From the NCBI GenBank assembly GCA_018806915.1, contig JAGKQI010000086.1, positions 806,001 through 870,000 of the forward strand: a DNA stretch of 64,000 nucleotides. Direction: 5' to 3'. Below are positions 31,612 through 41,091 of this stretch, piece by piece; the stretch's first letter is position 1, and every line of letters begins with the position of its first letter. The notes beneath the pieces are model-generated. The model did not search any database. It saw nothing but the letters and a program-made list of their open reading frames with translations, and was not told where the DNA came from. This DNA comes from Phytophthora colocasiae (lineage: Eukaryota; Oomycota; Peronosporomycetes; Peronosporales; Peronosporaceae). A program made the translations under genes and the position numbers.

Positions 31612-32239
31612 CGGTGCCAGCAACGTTGAGTGGTGCAACGAGGATGACGACTACATCGCGTTTGCGGTCTCCATGTCGACAGCGTGTGGAGTGTCGTCGG
31701 GCAAGAAGTTTCAAGGCTCATGGGCGATCGACAGTGGCGCAACCCACCACATTTGCAACGACAAGTCCAAGTTCATCGACATCAACTTGCGCGACGAAGG
31801 CGAACTCACAGTTGCCAACGGTCAAACGGCCAAGATTTTGGGAGTTGGTACCGTTGTACAACAAGTGATTCTGCCCAACCGGAGTGTGCGCGACGTCCGA
31901 ATCGAAGATGCTCTCTTACCGAGTATGAACAAGAACCTGCTGTCTGTGCCTCAGATCAACCGAGGTGGAGCCTTCAAGGTGGTGTTTGACGGCTCCGAGA
32001 TGCACATTGCGCGCAAGTCGTCGAAGAAGATCGTTGCTTCCGCGGACCTGATCGACGGGCTCTACTGGCTACGAGTACCCAAGGGTTCTGCCAATTCGAC
32101 GACTTCGGTCTCGATCAACAGTGTCGATCTTCATGCGCGGATGGGTCATGCTCCGAACGACGTGCTACGGAAGATGGTTTCGAGCGGCATGGTGACGGGC
32201 GCGAAAATGCCGACCTCGTCGAAGAACTCAAGCGGATGA
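31612..32239 (+). CDS. pro: Copia-1 protease and pre-integrase region, rightward copy 1
   Basis: The frame is open from ~31673 for 188 codons: [13 protein letters not shown], the MNKNLLSVPQI block and LHARMGHAPNDVLRKMV. It is joined at its 5' side to the half LTR of Gypsy-B, with gag missing. Confidence 0.85.
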
Positions 32240-32260
32240 CGCGGGTGTCAGCAAGGGAAG

Positions 32261-33596
32261 ATGGTCCAAAAACCCTTTCCGAGTAACCCGGACAAGCCCA
32301 AGTACAAGCCATTCGAGTTCCTGCACTTCGACCTTTGTGGCCCCATGGAGAAAGAGTCGCTTGGTGGCAGCAAGTATCTACTGCTGATCACTGACGAAGC
32401 CAGCGGCTGCATGACGGGATTCTGTTTGCGCGCCAAGTCGGAGAGTGAAGACTGTCTGCGCAAGTTCATCGCTAAAGTGGAGCGCCAATTCGATGCCAGG
32501 GTCAAGTTCGTGCGTCATGACGGTGCCGGGCGAGTTCGCGACTAACTCGCTCAAGGCCTTTTACGACAATCATGGCATTGAAGTCCAGCCGACGGTTCGA
32601 TATGCGCATCAGACGAATGCTACTGCGGAACGCGCCAACCGGACGATTGTGACTATCGGGCGCAGCATGCTTCACTTCGCACGTTTGGACAAGACGTTCT
32701 GGGCGGAAGCGGCGATGACGGCAATTTACATCAAGAATCGACTGCCATCACCCAAGGTCCCAGGGAAAACGCCGTTTGAGATTGTGTACAAGAGGAAGCC
32801 CAACGTGAAGCACATGGGCGTTTTCGGGTGCAAGGCCTACGTCCTGACGCCGAAGGAGAAGCGACTCAAGTGGGACCCCAAGGCTCGTGAAGGAATTTTC
32901 ATGGGCTATGAAGAGCGTTCGAAGGCGTATCGCGTTTATGACATCGAGGCGGGCCAGGTAGTGATTTCTCGCGATGTCACTTTCGACGAATCAACCTTCG
33001 ACGACGCCAATATTGTGGATGATGATGAAGATGTCGAAGATGCTGCGGATATCCTTGAAGACCTCGAGATTTCGAACGACCATGGAACGCGTGAATTCAA
33101 GCAGGCGGGGAAACGCAAGGCTCGTTCTAACGCCGAGGATCGTGAACATGTTCGTCGACCGCGTCGCAGTGCTGGACTAGAAGAAGCAAGCGCTCCGGAC
33201 TCCGACCATCAAGAAGCCAAATCTGAAGACAATGATGATGATGACTCGACTCAGCCGATGTACTGGCGTGCGAGTGCGAATGCAGTGGAGACGAGTGACA
33301 GCGCCGAGCCAAAGACGTTCCAAGATGCTGTGAGCGGCGAAGACCAAGTCCACTGGCGCAAGGCGATTCGAGCAGAACTCAAGTCGATGCGACTTCGTGG
33401 AGTGTTTCGTGGCGCCAAATTACCGAACAACCAACGCGCAGTCGGAACCAAGTGGGTGTTCAAGATCAAGCGTAAAGCCGACGGGTCCATCGAGAAGTAC
33501 AAGGCTCGACTCGTCGCGAAAGGATTTGTGCAGAAGTATGGGATCGACTACACCGAGACGTTTCGCCGGTGGTCAAGTACGTCACGCTGCGAATGA
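32261..33596 (+). pseudogene. pol: Copia-1 integrase and RT N-terminus, rightward copy 1
   Basis: The DDE integrase core is split by a frameshift near 32527, where the second Asp block is altered (HDGAGRVRD). The frame then stays open 32445-33596 through NATAERANR, the acidic linker and the RT start (WVFKIKRKADGS). A missing base near 33566 separates it from the rest of RT. Confidence 0.85.
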
Positions 33597-34551
33597 TCAT
33601 CGCTGTGGCCAAGTTCTTCAATTGGCCCTTCGACCAACTTGATGTTGTCACGGCGTTCCTGTACGGCTTGATGAAGGAGAAGGTGTTCTGCAGTGTTCCA
33701 GAAGGCGTGGAACTTGATGACGGCTACGACTGCGTGGAACTGCTCAAGGCGATCTACGGTCTCAAGCAAGCTTCTCGAGTGTGGAATGAGACCTTCGACG
33801 AGTATGTGCGCTCCATCGGATTTCGCGTTTCGAGCTACGATCCGTGCCTCTACATCAAGGTTGTTTATGGTGACTGCGTTCTGATGCTGATGTACGTCGA
33901 CGATGTTTTGGTGACCGGAAGCTCTTCGACGATCATTGCTGAAATCAAGAAACAGCTCAAGGCACGATTCGAGATGACCGACAGCGGCAAATGTTCCTTC
34001 ATTCTGGGGATTGAGGTGGTCGACAATGCGGATGGCAGTGTCACATTGAGTCAAGCTCGCTACATCAACGACATCCTGGAGCGCTTTGGCATGCAGAACT
34101 GCAAACCTGCTGCCAGTCCAGTCGACCTCAGCATGAAGCTCGTTGCCAGTGACGTCTCGACCAAGTTGGATGCGCCGTTCCGCGAAGCTGTCGGTGCTCT
34201 CATGCACTTGATGACGTCGACTCGCCCGGACATTGCTTTTGCAGTTGGTTACGTTTCGCGCTTCATGGAGAATCCTCAAGTCGAGCACTGGATTGCAGTC
34301 AAGCGCATCTTCCGTTACCTTCAGGGCACCAAGTCGCATGGACTCCGTTTTTCGCCGACCAAGGGAATCGACTTTCGTGGCTATTCGGATGCAGACTGGG
34401 CTAGTGACCACAGTGACCGCAAGTCGACTTCAGGCTACCTGTTTCAAGTTCTTGGCGGACCTGTGTCGTGGGGATCCAAGAAGCAATCGAGTGTGTCTCT
34501 TTCCACGAGTGAAGCCGAGTACATTGCGCTCAGTCTGGCAATCCAAGAAGG
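33569..34551 (+). CDS. pol: Copia-1 reverse transcriptase-RNase H, rightward copy 1
   Basis: The frame is open with VKYVTLRMIIA, YGLKQASRVWN, catalytic LMLMYVDDVLVTG, and RNase H motifs YSDADWASDHSDRKST and SLSTSEAEYIALS. At 34551 the coding sequence runs into the LTR region, losing the last ~80 residues of RNase H that are present at 36000-36260. The sequence GTKSHG...FRGYSDADW confirms Ty1/Copia RNase H. Confidence 0.9.
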
Positions 34552-34750
34552 TGTTGCAGGTGATCCAATACGATCCCGCAATGATTACGGTAAGATGTTT
34601 ACGCCACCGATGATTAGACGAGTAGGATGATTGGACGAGTACAGAATGTTGGTGATTGGATGCACCAAATGATTGGATGCAGACCAGGTAGAGAAAACAG
34701 TGTAAGCTCATATCAATCAATCACTTCTGAATTTCCATTCTACCCCTCAA
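34552..34750 (+). repeat. Copia-1 LTR/leader region, rightward copy 1
   Basis: It begins TGTTGCAGGTGATCC and runs to the gag start. It lacks the outer copy of the ~35-bp direct repeat that is present in the leftward copies. The junction with RNase H shows a short shared AAGG/AGG. Confidence 0.7.
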
Positions 34751-34835
34751 GTGACTTCCCTCGCCTCGGCCTCCTCGCCTCAAGCCTCGGCAGTCCTCCC
34801 CTCGCAAGACAACCTCTGTGACGACCTTCTTCAGG

Positions 34836-35999
34836 CTTCACGGATCAGTGCAGTCACCACTCGAAGTCGAGCTAGAGAGGGGCGACCCCGAGTACTCGAC
34901 GAGGAGTCCGTGCAACAGCTGAAGATCGACCGGATCCGACAAGCCCAAAACGAAGAAACATGGATTTTCAACCTGAAGTAGTTCCTGCGTGGACAGCTGA
35001 CGGACCTGACTGCGGCTGAAGCCATGACGTGCCGTCTGCTAGCAGACAATTTCGAGTTGGACGAGGATGAGTTGTTGTTCTATTGCACGCCATCACGAAG
35101 GGCCGAAGCCGATCGATATGGATTGTTACGACTGGTTATACCGGAGACGCTCCAGACGGACCTGCTGCATCACTATCACAGCAGTCTAGAAGAAGGGCAT
35201 CAAGGGATCAGCCGTACGTACAGAGGATCAAGGACCACTTCTACTAGAGAGGACTTTTCAGATCTGTGCAACAGTTCGTCGGAGAATGCGTGGACTGTGA
35301 GACGGGCAAGGGGCGACCTAAGATCCGTGGTGTGTCGCCAGGCAACATTCAAGCCATTGCCATGGATCATATACCTTCGCTACCAAGATCCGAGAACGGG
35401 AACACCGAACTTCTGGTATGGGTGGATCTCTTTACTGGCTACGTGATCGTCTAAGCTAATAACTCGCGAACAGCACAAGCTGTGGCGGAGTCCTATGAGA
35501 TCTCTGTGTTTCGTCGTTTCAGCGCCAGCCAGGTGATCCGGCACGACCGAGAACCCGGGTTCATGTCCGACTTCTTTCGTGCTTTCAACCGGATCTTGGG
35601 CAAGCGCCAGAGAGCCTCTATGGCTTATCGACCGCAGTCAAGTGGCACGGCTGAACGGATGGTGCAGACGATTACTCGAGCAATCAAGATGTATGTTCAG
35701 GATCCCGACCAGAAAGAGTAGGAAGAGTATGCCGAACGCTTGACCTTTGCTTTGAACACTGCACAAGACCGGACTTGGGGCGACACGCCGTTCTACCTCG
35801 CCCATGGCTGGGATCCCAAGACCACTCTGGAGGCAACACTATCCGTGGGGAATACCGGACGCCGTGATATAGATCCACGATGTTGGAGGTATCGGATCCA
35901 GCGACACTATCAACTGGCCAGAGCTGAGGTGAATGATCGCTTGAAACAGGCGATCTCGGATCGTGCCGACCGGCAGAACGAGACGGCGACTCAACAGTC
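34836..35999 (+). pseudogene. pol: Gypsy-C integrase fragment, copy 1
   Basis: This is a fragment of a Gypsy-A-related but distinct integrase. It contains an HHCC zinc domain (HHYHSSLEEGHQG, CVDCETGKGRP), AMDHIPSLP, IRHDREPGFMSDFF, SGTAERMVQT and FALNTAQDRTWGDTPFYLAHGWDP. Stops at 34979-34981 (TAG), ~35452 (TAA) and 35719-35721 (TAG), plus a frameshift near 35215, disable it. Both ends are fused to Copia-1 (gag N-terminus on the left, RNase H on the right). Confidence 0.85.
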
Positions 36000-36677
36000 C
36001 GCCGAGTCCCTTGGTCAAGATGTCGGCCAGCATGGTCGTAGTCTCGCAGTACTCGACGATCACTTCACCGCGCTGGTACTTGATGTCGATGTGCTTCGCG
36101 CGGCCATGGTTCACAGGGTTCTTCGTCATCTTGATGCACGACTGATTGTCTTCGAAAATCTTCAGATCCGGGATGTCTTCGCCTGCAGCGTCGAGGATCT
36201 CACACAGAAGCTTGTGCACCCACTTGCCTTCTTGGATTGCCAGACTGAGCGCAATGTACTCGGCTTCACTCGTGGAAAGAGACACACTCGATTGCTTCTT
36301 GGATCCCCACGACACAGGTCCGCCGATAACTTGAAACAGATAGCCCGAAGTCGACTTGCGGTCACTGTGGTCACCAGCCCAGTCTGCATCCGAATAGCCA
36401 CGAAAGTCGATTCCCTTGGCCGGTGAAAAACGGAGTCCGTGCGACTTGGTGCCCTGAAGGTAACGGAAGATGCGCTTGACTGCAATCCAGTGCTCGACTT
36501 GAGGGTTCTCCATGAAGCGCGAAACATAACCAACTGCAAAGGCAATGTCCGGGCGAGTCGACGTCATCAAGTGCATGAGGGCACCGACAGCTTCACGGAA
36601 CGGCGCATCCAACTTGGTCGAGACGTCACTGGCAACGAGCTTCATGCTGAGGTCGACTGGACTGGCAGCAGGTTTGC
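36000..36677 (-). CDS. pol: Copia-1 RT end and complete RNase H
   Basis: The frame is open from 36645. It covers the RT tail ([24 protein letters not shown]), RNase H (YSDADWAGDHSDRKST, STSEAEYIALSLA) and the usually missing end (EDNQSCIKMTKNP, GRAKHIDIKY, LADILTKGL). It is the only near-complete Copia RNase H C-terminus in this unit. A small deletion near 36080 removes part of the segment after HIDIKY. It starts at the Gypsy-B LTR with TTTGC (36673-36677). Confidence 0.85.
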
Positions 36678-36852
36678 TGTAATGGGTCTACCTAGACCTA
36701 TTAGGTGGCGTACACGTGCGCTTACGTGTATGAGGAAGCGTGCAATTAGAATAGACTTAATTTAAGTATACTTATTTAAATAAGTATAATTAAATCAAAT
36801 ATAACTAAATTAAACTGCAAAATACCGTAAAATGAGAACTGTTATTGAATTT
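36678..36852 (-). repeat. Gypsy-B LTR, 3' 175 bp only
   Basis: It starts TGTAATGGG (LTR 3' end, minus strand) and stops at GAATTT. It is exactly the part missing from 31326-31611. It carries the AT-rich block and the 20-bp palindrome. Confidence 0.9.
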
Positions 36853-37167
36853 AGAGACACTCGATTGCTTCTTGGATCCCCACGACACAGGTCCGCCAAG
36901 AACTTGAAACAGGTAGCCCGAAGTCGACTTGCGGTCACTGTGGTCACCAGACCAGTCTGCATCGAATAGCCACGAAAGTCGATTCCCTTGGCCGGCGAAA
37001 AACGGAGTCCGTGCGACTTGGTGCCCTGAAGGTAACGGAAGATGCGCTTGACTGCAATCCAGTGCTCGACTTGAGGGTTCTCCATGAAGCGCGAAACGTA
37101 ACCAACTGCAAAGGCAATGTCCGGGCGAGTCGACGTCATCAGGTGCATGAGAGCACCGACAGCTTCG

Positions 37168-37989
37168 CTGCTCCTCGATTTTCTTCTTTCTGCTTGGTCC
37201 AGCACTTGTCGATAACGTGCCCCAATTTTCCGCAGTAGTCACACCGGCGAGTTTGACGCTCGGCGTTGAAGGCCTTCGCTGCTTCCTCGATTTTCACCGC
37301 CGCAGTCTTCTCGCCTTGTCGCTTGATATGCTCATTCGTGAGCACCTTCACCACATCTGCGTCCGCAGCTCTGCATTGCTCATCTCCATGTTGAGCACGA
37401 CGTTCTCGTAGCTCTTAAGCAGACTGCGCAGCAAGCAGATCGCCACATCCTCGTCCTCCATCTTGGCGCCGATACTGCTAAGCTTCGCGCTGATGTTGAG
37501 GACCTCGTTGCAATGGTGAAGGATGTTTCCGCCTTCTGCCATCTCCATGTTGAAGAGCTGACGCTTGAGATAAATGCGTCCAGTCTTCTGCGATCCACCG
37601 TAAAGGGTACGCAAGCGCGCCCACGCGACCCAGGCTTCCTCGTAGTCGTCGACCACATGATGGTAGTCCGCATCCATGTGGAGGAGCATCAGACCGAAGG
37701 CGACGTTGCTCGACTTGACATACTCGTCCTTGGCCCTGGAGTCCGTGAACGTAGGCGTCGTCTCGCGGTTCACCACATTCCACACCGACTTGGTCAGGAA
37801 CACGCCACGCATGTAACGGTTCCACGTGGCGTAGTTCTCGCCGTTGAACTTGTCGATGGAGATCTTGGTATCTTGGACAGATGACATCGTGCTTGGGCTC
37901 ATAACCTGAAGAAGGTCGTCACAGAGGTTGTCTTGCGAGGGGAGGACTGCCGAGGCTTGAGGCGAGGAGGCCGAGGCGAGGGAAGTCAC
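37168..37989 (-). pseudogene. gag: Copia-1 gag, duplication unit 1/2 boundary
   Basis: The frame is open 37989-37348 with [13 protein letters not shown]. The CCHC knuckle ([14 protein letters not shown]) lies in the frame 37354-37139. One base is missing near 37350 relative to the intact copy at 54008-54859. Confidence 0.85.
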
Positions 37990-38009
37990 TTGAGGGGTAG
38001 AATGTAAAT

Positions 38010-38234
38010 TCAGAAGTGATTGATTGATATGAGCTTACACTGTCTTCTCTACCTGGCCTGCATCCAATCATTTGGTGCATCCAATCACCAACACTCTGTA
38101 CTCGTCCAATCATCCTACTCGTCTAATTATCGGTGGCGTAAACATCTTACCGTAATCATTGCGGGATCGTATTGGATCACCTGCAACACCCTACATCCAA
38201 TCATTTGGTGCATCCAATCACCAACACCAGCCAG
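38010..38234 (-). repeat. Copia-1 LTR/leader region, second duplication unit
   Basis: It is near-identical to 20970-21197, with the same breakpoint to Gypsy-A-like pieces after CAGCCAG. Confidence 0.7.
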
Positions 38235-38715
38235 ATTCCTCGAGTAACTCGAAACTTAATAGAAGTCCGTTGTACTCCTGGCGGAGGATCTTTCAGTGCG
38301 ATCGTCTGGAAGTTACCTGATATGAAGTTGATTAAGGCAGCATCTTGATACGCAGAGAACCTGACAGTACTCATAATTCTTCCTACGGCTCCACAGTCGA
38401 TTCTGGCATCTGGATCGTCCGGCGCGGTTCCTTCCTCGAAGCAATGTTTACTAAAGCTTGATCTACCTCAGATCTCAGGGTGATACTTGCGGCGAGATTC
38501 CAAAATCTTGTCCTCCCTTTGGTACACTTCGTGATCTCTAAGGTCCAAGGTGATAACAACGCCGCCCATTGGCCCAGGTCAGGATCCGGATCCGTCGCCC
38601 AACCAACATGGAATATCCGAGATCCAGGTGGTGATTGACTACGCCAGTGAATGGGCCATTTCAGCTTCCCTAACGCAGGATCACGATGGAATCTACATGC
38701 CGGTTATGTTGATCG
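38235..38715. pseudogene. Scrambled RNase H/aRNH pieces, copy 2
   Basis: This is a duplicate of 21198-21680 with the same order and orientation of pieces, including the inverted ~98-bp aRNH segment (about 38280-38377). It differs by a few single-base changes. Confidence 0.75.
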
Positions 38716-39370
38716 ACAACGGCGAGCACGTCGAACACTTCATCAAGACGCTTGGGGATGCAGATCTGGCAGACCAACTCACATTACTCCGACTTGCGGA
38801 CGCGGATCAACTCAAAGACATACTGCGGGCCCGAGATCGCTCGAGATCCAGACAGAATACGCCGTCATCAGGATTCAGCAAGTTCCGGCCGAAGACCACG
38901 ACGGCCCCGCAGCCAACCGGTCCGACGCGCGCGATCCGTTCCATTCTGCCGTAGAATCTGAGGGATCCGACTCCGAAGACTCCGGGCCGATGGGGGGCTC
39001 CGCAGAGCGTACGTAGCAGCCTCGAGTGACCGACCGAATACCTCGATGTCAACCGGACCAACGGAGAACAAGACGGAACTTTGGATCCTAAGAAGGACCC
39101 CGATTGGACGGTGTTGGATCCGAGCTGACTTGGTTCAGATCCTCGACCGCGTTTTTTCAACGAAGGACAGCGCTGCTCGCACTGCGGATCCAGGAAACAT
39201 TCATATCTTGGCTGTTGGAAGCGTGTCACCTGCTAGAAGTGCGGCAAGAGGGGTCACCCGTCAGATCGTTGCTTCCTCGTATACCGCGGCTGCGAGAACT
39301 TCACGATCACGGCAAGTGCCATATGGAGGAGTTCTACAACCTTATCCGGCAGTGGTTCGATCCAAGTTAG
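38716..39370 (+). pseudogene. gag: Gypsy-A gag C-terminus with zinc knuckles, copy 2
   Basis: It contains the gag-core end (HVEHFIKTLGDADLADQLTLL), the linker, then two CCHC knuckles at ~39170-39280 and the conserved HMEEFYNLIRQWFDPS segment (39319-39366), closed by TAG. It is frameshifted near 38945 and 39130. Confidence 0.8.
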
Positions 39371-39399
39371 CACATGCCTTCAGAAGCTGCCGAGAAGAT

Positions 39400-40743
39400 G
39401 TTAAACTAGGACGCTCGCCGGGTTTGAATCCGGTACGAGACGAGCGTTCAACGTCTTACATCTATACGTATGTGAACAAGAAGGCCATGGATCAAATTAG
39501 CAACAAGCGAACGGATCTATTGGATAATACATGTGAACTTCATGGGAAACGTACGGCTAGAGTTGCAACCTTCCGCTTTACAGACGATGAGTACCAGAGA
39601 TCCGAAGTCGCCATGTCCTTGGATCTCATGCCTGGAGATTCACGCGGGTACTGGAAGTACCATGTCCCCAGCAAACACTTCAAGCAGGCCAACGCAACGT
39701 GCAAGATCAACAACGCCAAGTCCACCGTGCTTCTTGACTCGGCATCCAAGGTGTCGATTATCGATGCCGCCTTTGCTCGTAAGGTTGGATCCGAGATTGA
39801 TACTAATCAAACACAAGAATGCAGCGATAACGGGCGACGATGGCCTACCGACCACAGGCCAATGGGACTGCGGAACGGATGGTGCAAACGGCCACCAGGG
39901 CGACTCAAGATGTATGTTCAAGATCTAGAACAAAAGGACTGGGATGAATACGCGGAGAGATTGACGTTCGCTATTAACACGGCTCACGATCGGGTTCGGG
40001 GAGACACTCCTCACTATTTGGTACATGGATGGGATCCGAGATCGACGTTGGAAGCGACGATCCCGATCGGGTCGACCAGGCGCCATGACCGTGATCCAAG
40101 ACGGTGGAGATATCGCGTTCAGAGATACTACCAGCAGTCGAGAGAACAGGTCAACGCTAAGCTGCGAGAGGCGATTGCAGACCGAGCTGATCGGCACAAT
40201 GAGGATGTCGATCTGCATCAGATCGAAGCTGGATCACGAGTTTGGCTATACCTAGATCGTGTGAAGGAAGGGTATGCACGTAAACTCGCTCACCTTTGGC
40301 ACGGCCCGTTCCGTGTTGCAGAGAAGCTCAATGAATTCACGATCAAGCTGGAGATCGCGGGATCTGATTACCATATCTTCCCAGTGGTCCATGTTTCTAA
40401 GCTAAAGCTGGTACGGAATTTTCCGGATCGACCGCGGGTCGAGTTGACGGTAGATGAAGCAGATCGGCTCGATTTCGATGAGATCCTCCTTCCGGAGGAC
40501 AGTTGGGTCCCAGATCTGGATGCCGATGAGTACGAAGTCGAACGGATCTCGGACATGCGAAGTGGGAAACGAACTCGCTACGGCCGGATCTATCGTGAAT
40601 TCCTGGTGCACTGGGTCGGTTATGATGAGCCAACGTGGGTCGACGAAGCTGATCTTAACTGTGGGGCCATATTGAGCGCGTTCCTACGTGACCACGCTAA
40701 TCGGAACCGGTTCGGCGTGATGCAGTCGCATGAAGAAGTGTAA
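39400..40743 (+). CDS. pol: Gypsy-A chimeric ORF: protease N-half fused to integrase C-terminus and chromodomain
   Basis: The frame from 39046 to 40743 is open for 565 codons. The first ~120 codons are out of the gag frame. Then come LGRSPGLNPVRDERS, the protease N-half (STVLLDSASKVSIID), a deletion junction at ~39826, integrase tail (RLTFAINTAHDRV, DTPHYLVHGWDP, GSRVWLYLDRVKEGYARKL, LWHGPFRV) and a chromodomain at residues ~495-545 (YEVERISDMR, REFLVHWVGYDEPTW). No RT, RNase H or integrase catalytic core is present. Such a product could not transpose alone, but the frame stays open. Confidence 0.85.
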   Translation, partial: VKLGRSPGLNPVRDERSTSYIYTYVNKKAMDQISNKRTDLLDNTCELHGKRTARVATFRFTDDEYQRSEVAMSLDLMPGDSRGYWKYHVPSKHFKQANATCKINNAKSTVLLDSASKVSIIDAAFARKVGSEIDTNQTQECSDNGRRWPTDHRPMGLRNGWCKRPPGRLKMYVQDLEQKDWDEYAERLTFAINTAHDRVRGDTPHYLVHGWDPRSTLEATIPIGSTRRHDRDPRRWRYRVQRYYQQSREQVNAKLREAIADRADRHNEDVDLHQIEAGSRVWLYLDRVKEGYARKLAHLWHGPFRVAEKLNEFTIKLEIAGSDYHIFPVVHVSKLKLVRNFPDRPRVELTVDEADRLDFDEILLPEDSWVPDLDADEYEVERISDMRSGKRTRYGRIYREFLVHWVGYDEPTWVDEADLNCGAILSAFLRDHANRNRFGVMQSHEEV

Positions 40744-41091
40744 GGGAAGTCAGGCAAGGTGACAGGGTTGCCTCGCCGTGATCGAGGAAGCTGATGTGGA
40801 GGAGAATCCAGATCAGAGCGAGAGTTTTATATTTGTGTATATGCATGTGCGTAGGGAATTTGACGTTGGAAGATGGTGATCCGGGATGTCGAGATGGAGA
40901 TGAAAGGGGATCACATTCTCAAAATGATGGAGTACGATAGGAATGACTGTGGGAATGGAGATTACGAGAATCACGAGTGGAGATTATGAGAGTTACGAAT
41001 GGAGATGGAAGAATGCAGAACGGCCATGGATGGGGTTCCAACTCGGGGAGAAGCCCCGAGCCTTGCTGCAGGTGATCGAAGTTAGCACGAC
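40744..41091. other. Spacer between Gypsy-A pol and antisense ORF, copy 2
   Basis: These ~350 bp follow the pol stop codon, and I recognise no coding sequence in them. Sense and antisense genes converge here, so transcript ends are expected, but I see no clear signal. Confidence 0.55.

Larger units (their letters stand above)
31612..34835 (+). mobile_element. Copia-1 element, rightward copy 1
   Basis: Protease, integrase, RT and RNase H (to 34551) are followed directly by a Copia LTR region (34552-34750) and the first ~28 codons of another gag (34751-34835). The RNase H end is deleted, so two Copia elements appear fused around one LTR. Confidence 0.85.
36853..38234 (-). mobile_element. Copia-1 deletion derivative (RNase H fused to gag)
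   Basis: The part from 36853 to 37167 is RT tail/RNase H ([18 protein letters not shown]). At 37167/37168 it joins the gag zinc-knuckle end, so protease, integrase and most of RT are deleted. Gag (37989-37168) and the LTR region (38010-38234) follow. Confidence 0.85.

Noticed and set aside
39046..39400. N-terminal 118 codons of the 565-codon Gypsy-A frame as a new domain
   Set aside because: The zinc-knuckle residues are in a different frame there, so this stretch is an off-frame reading of gag.
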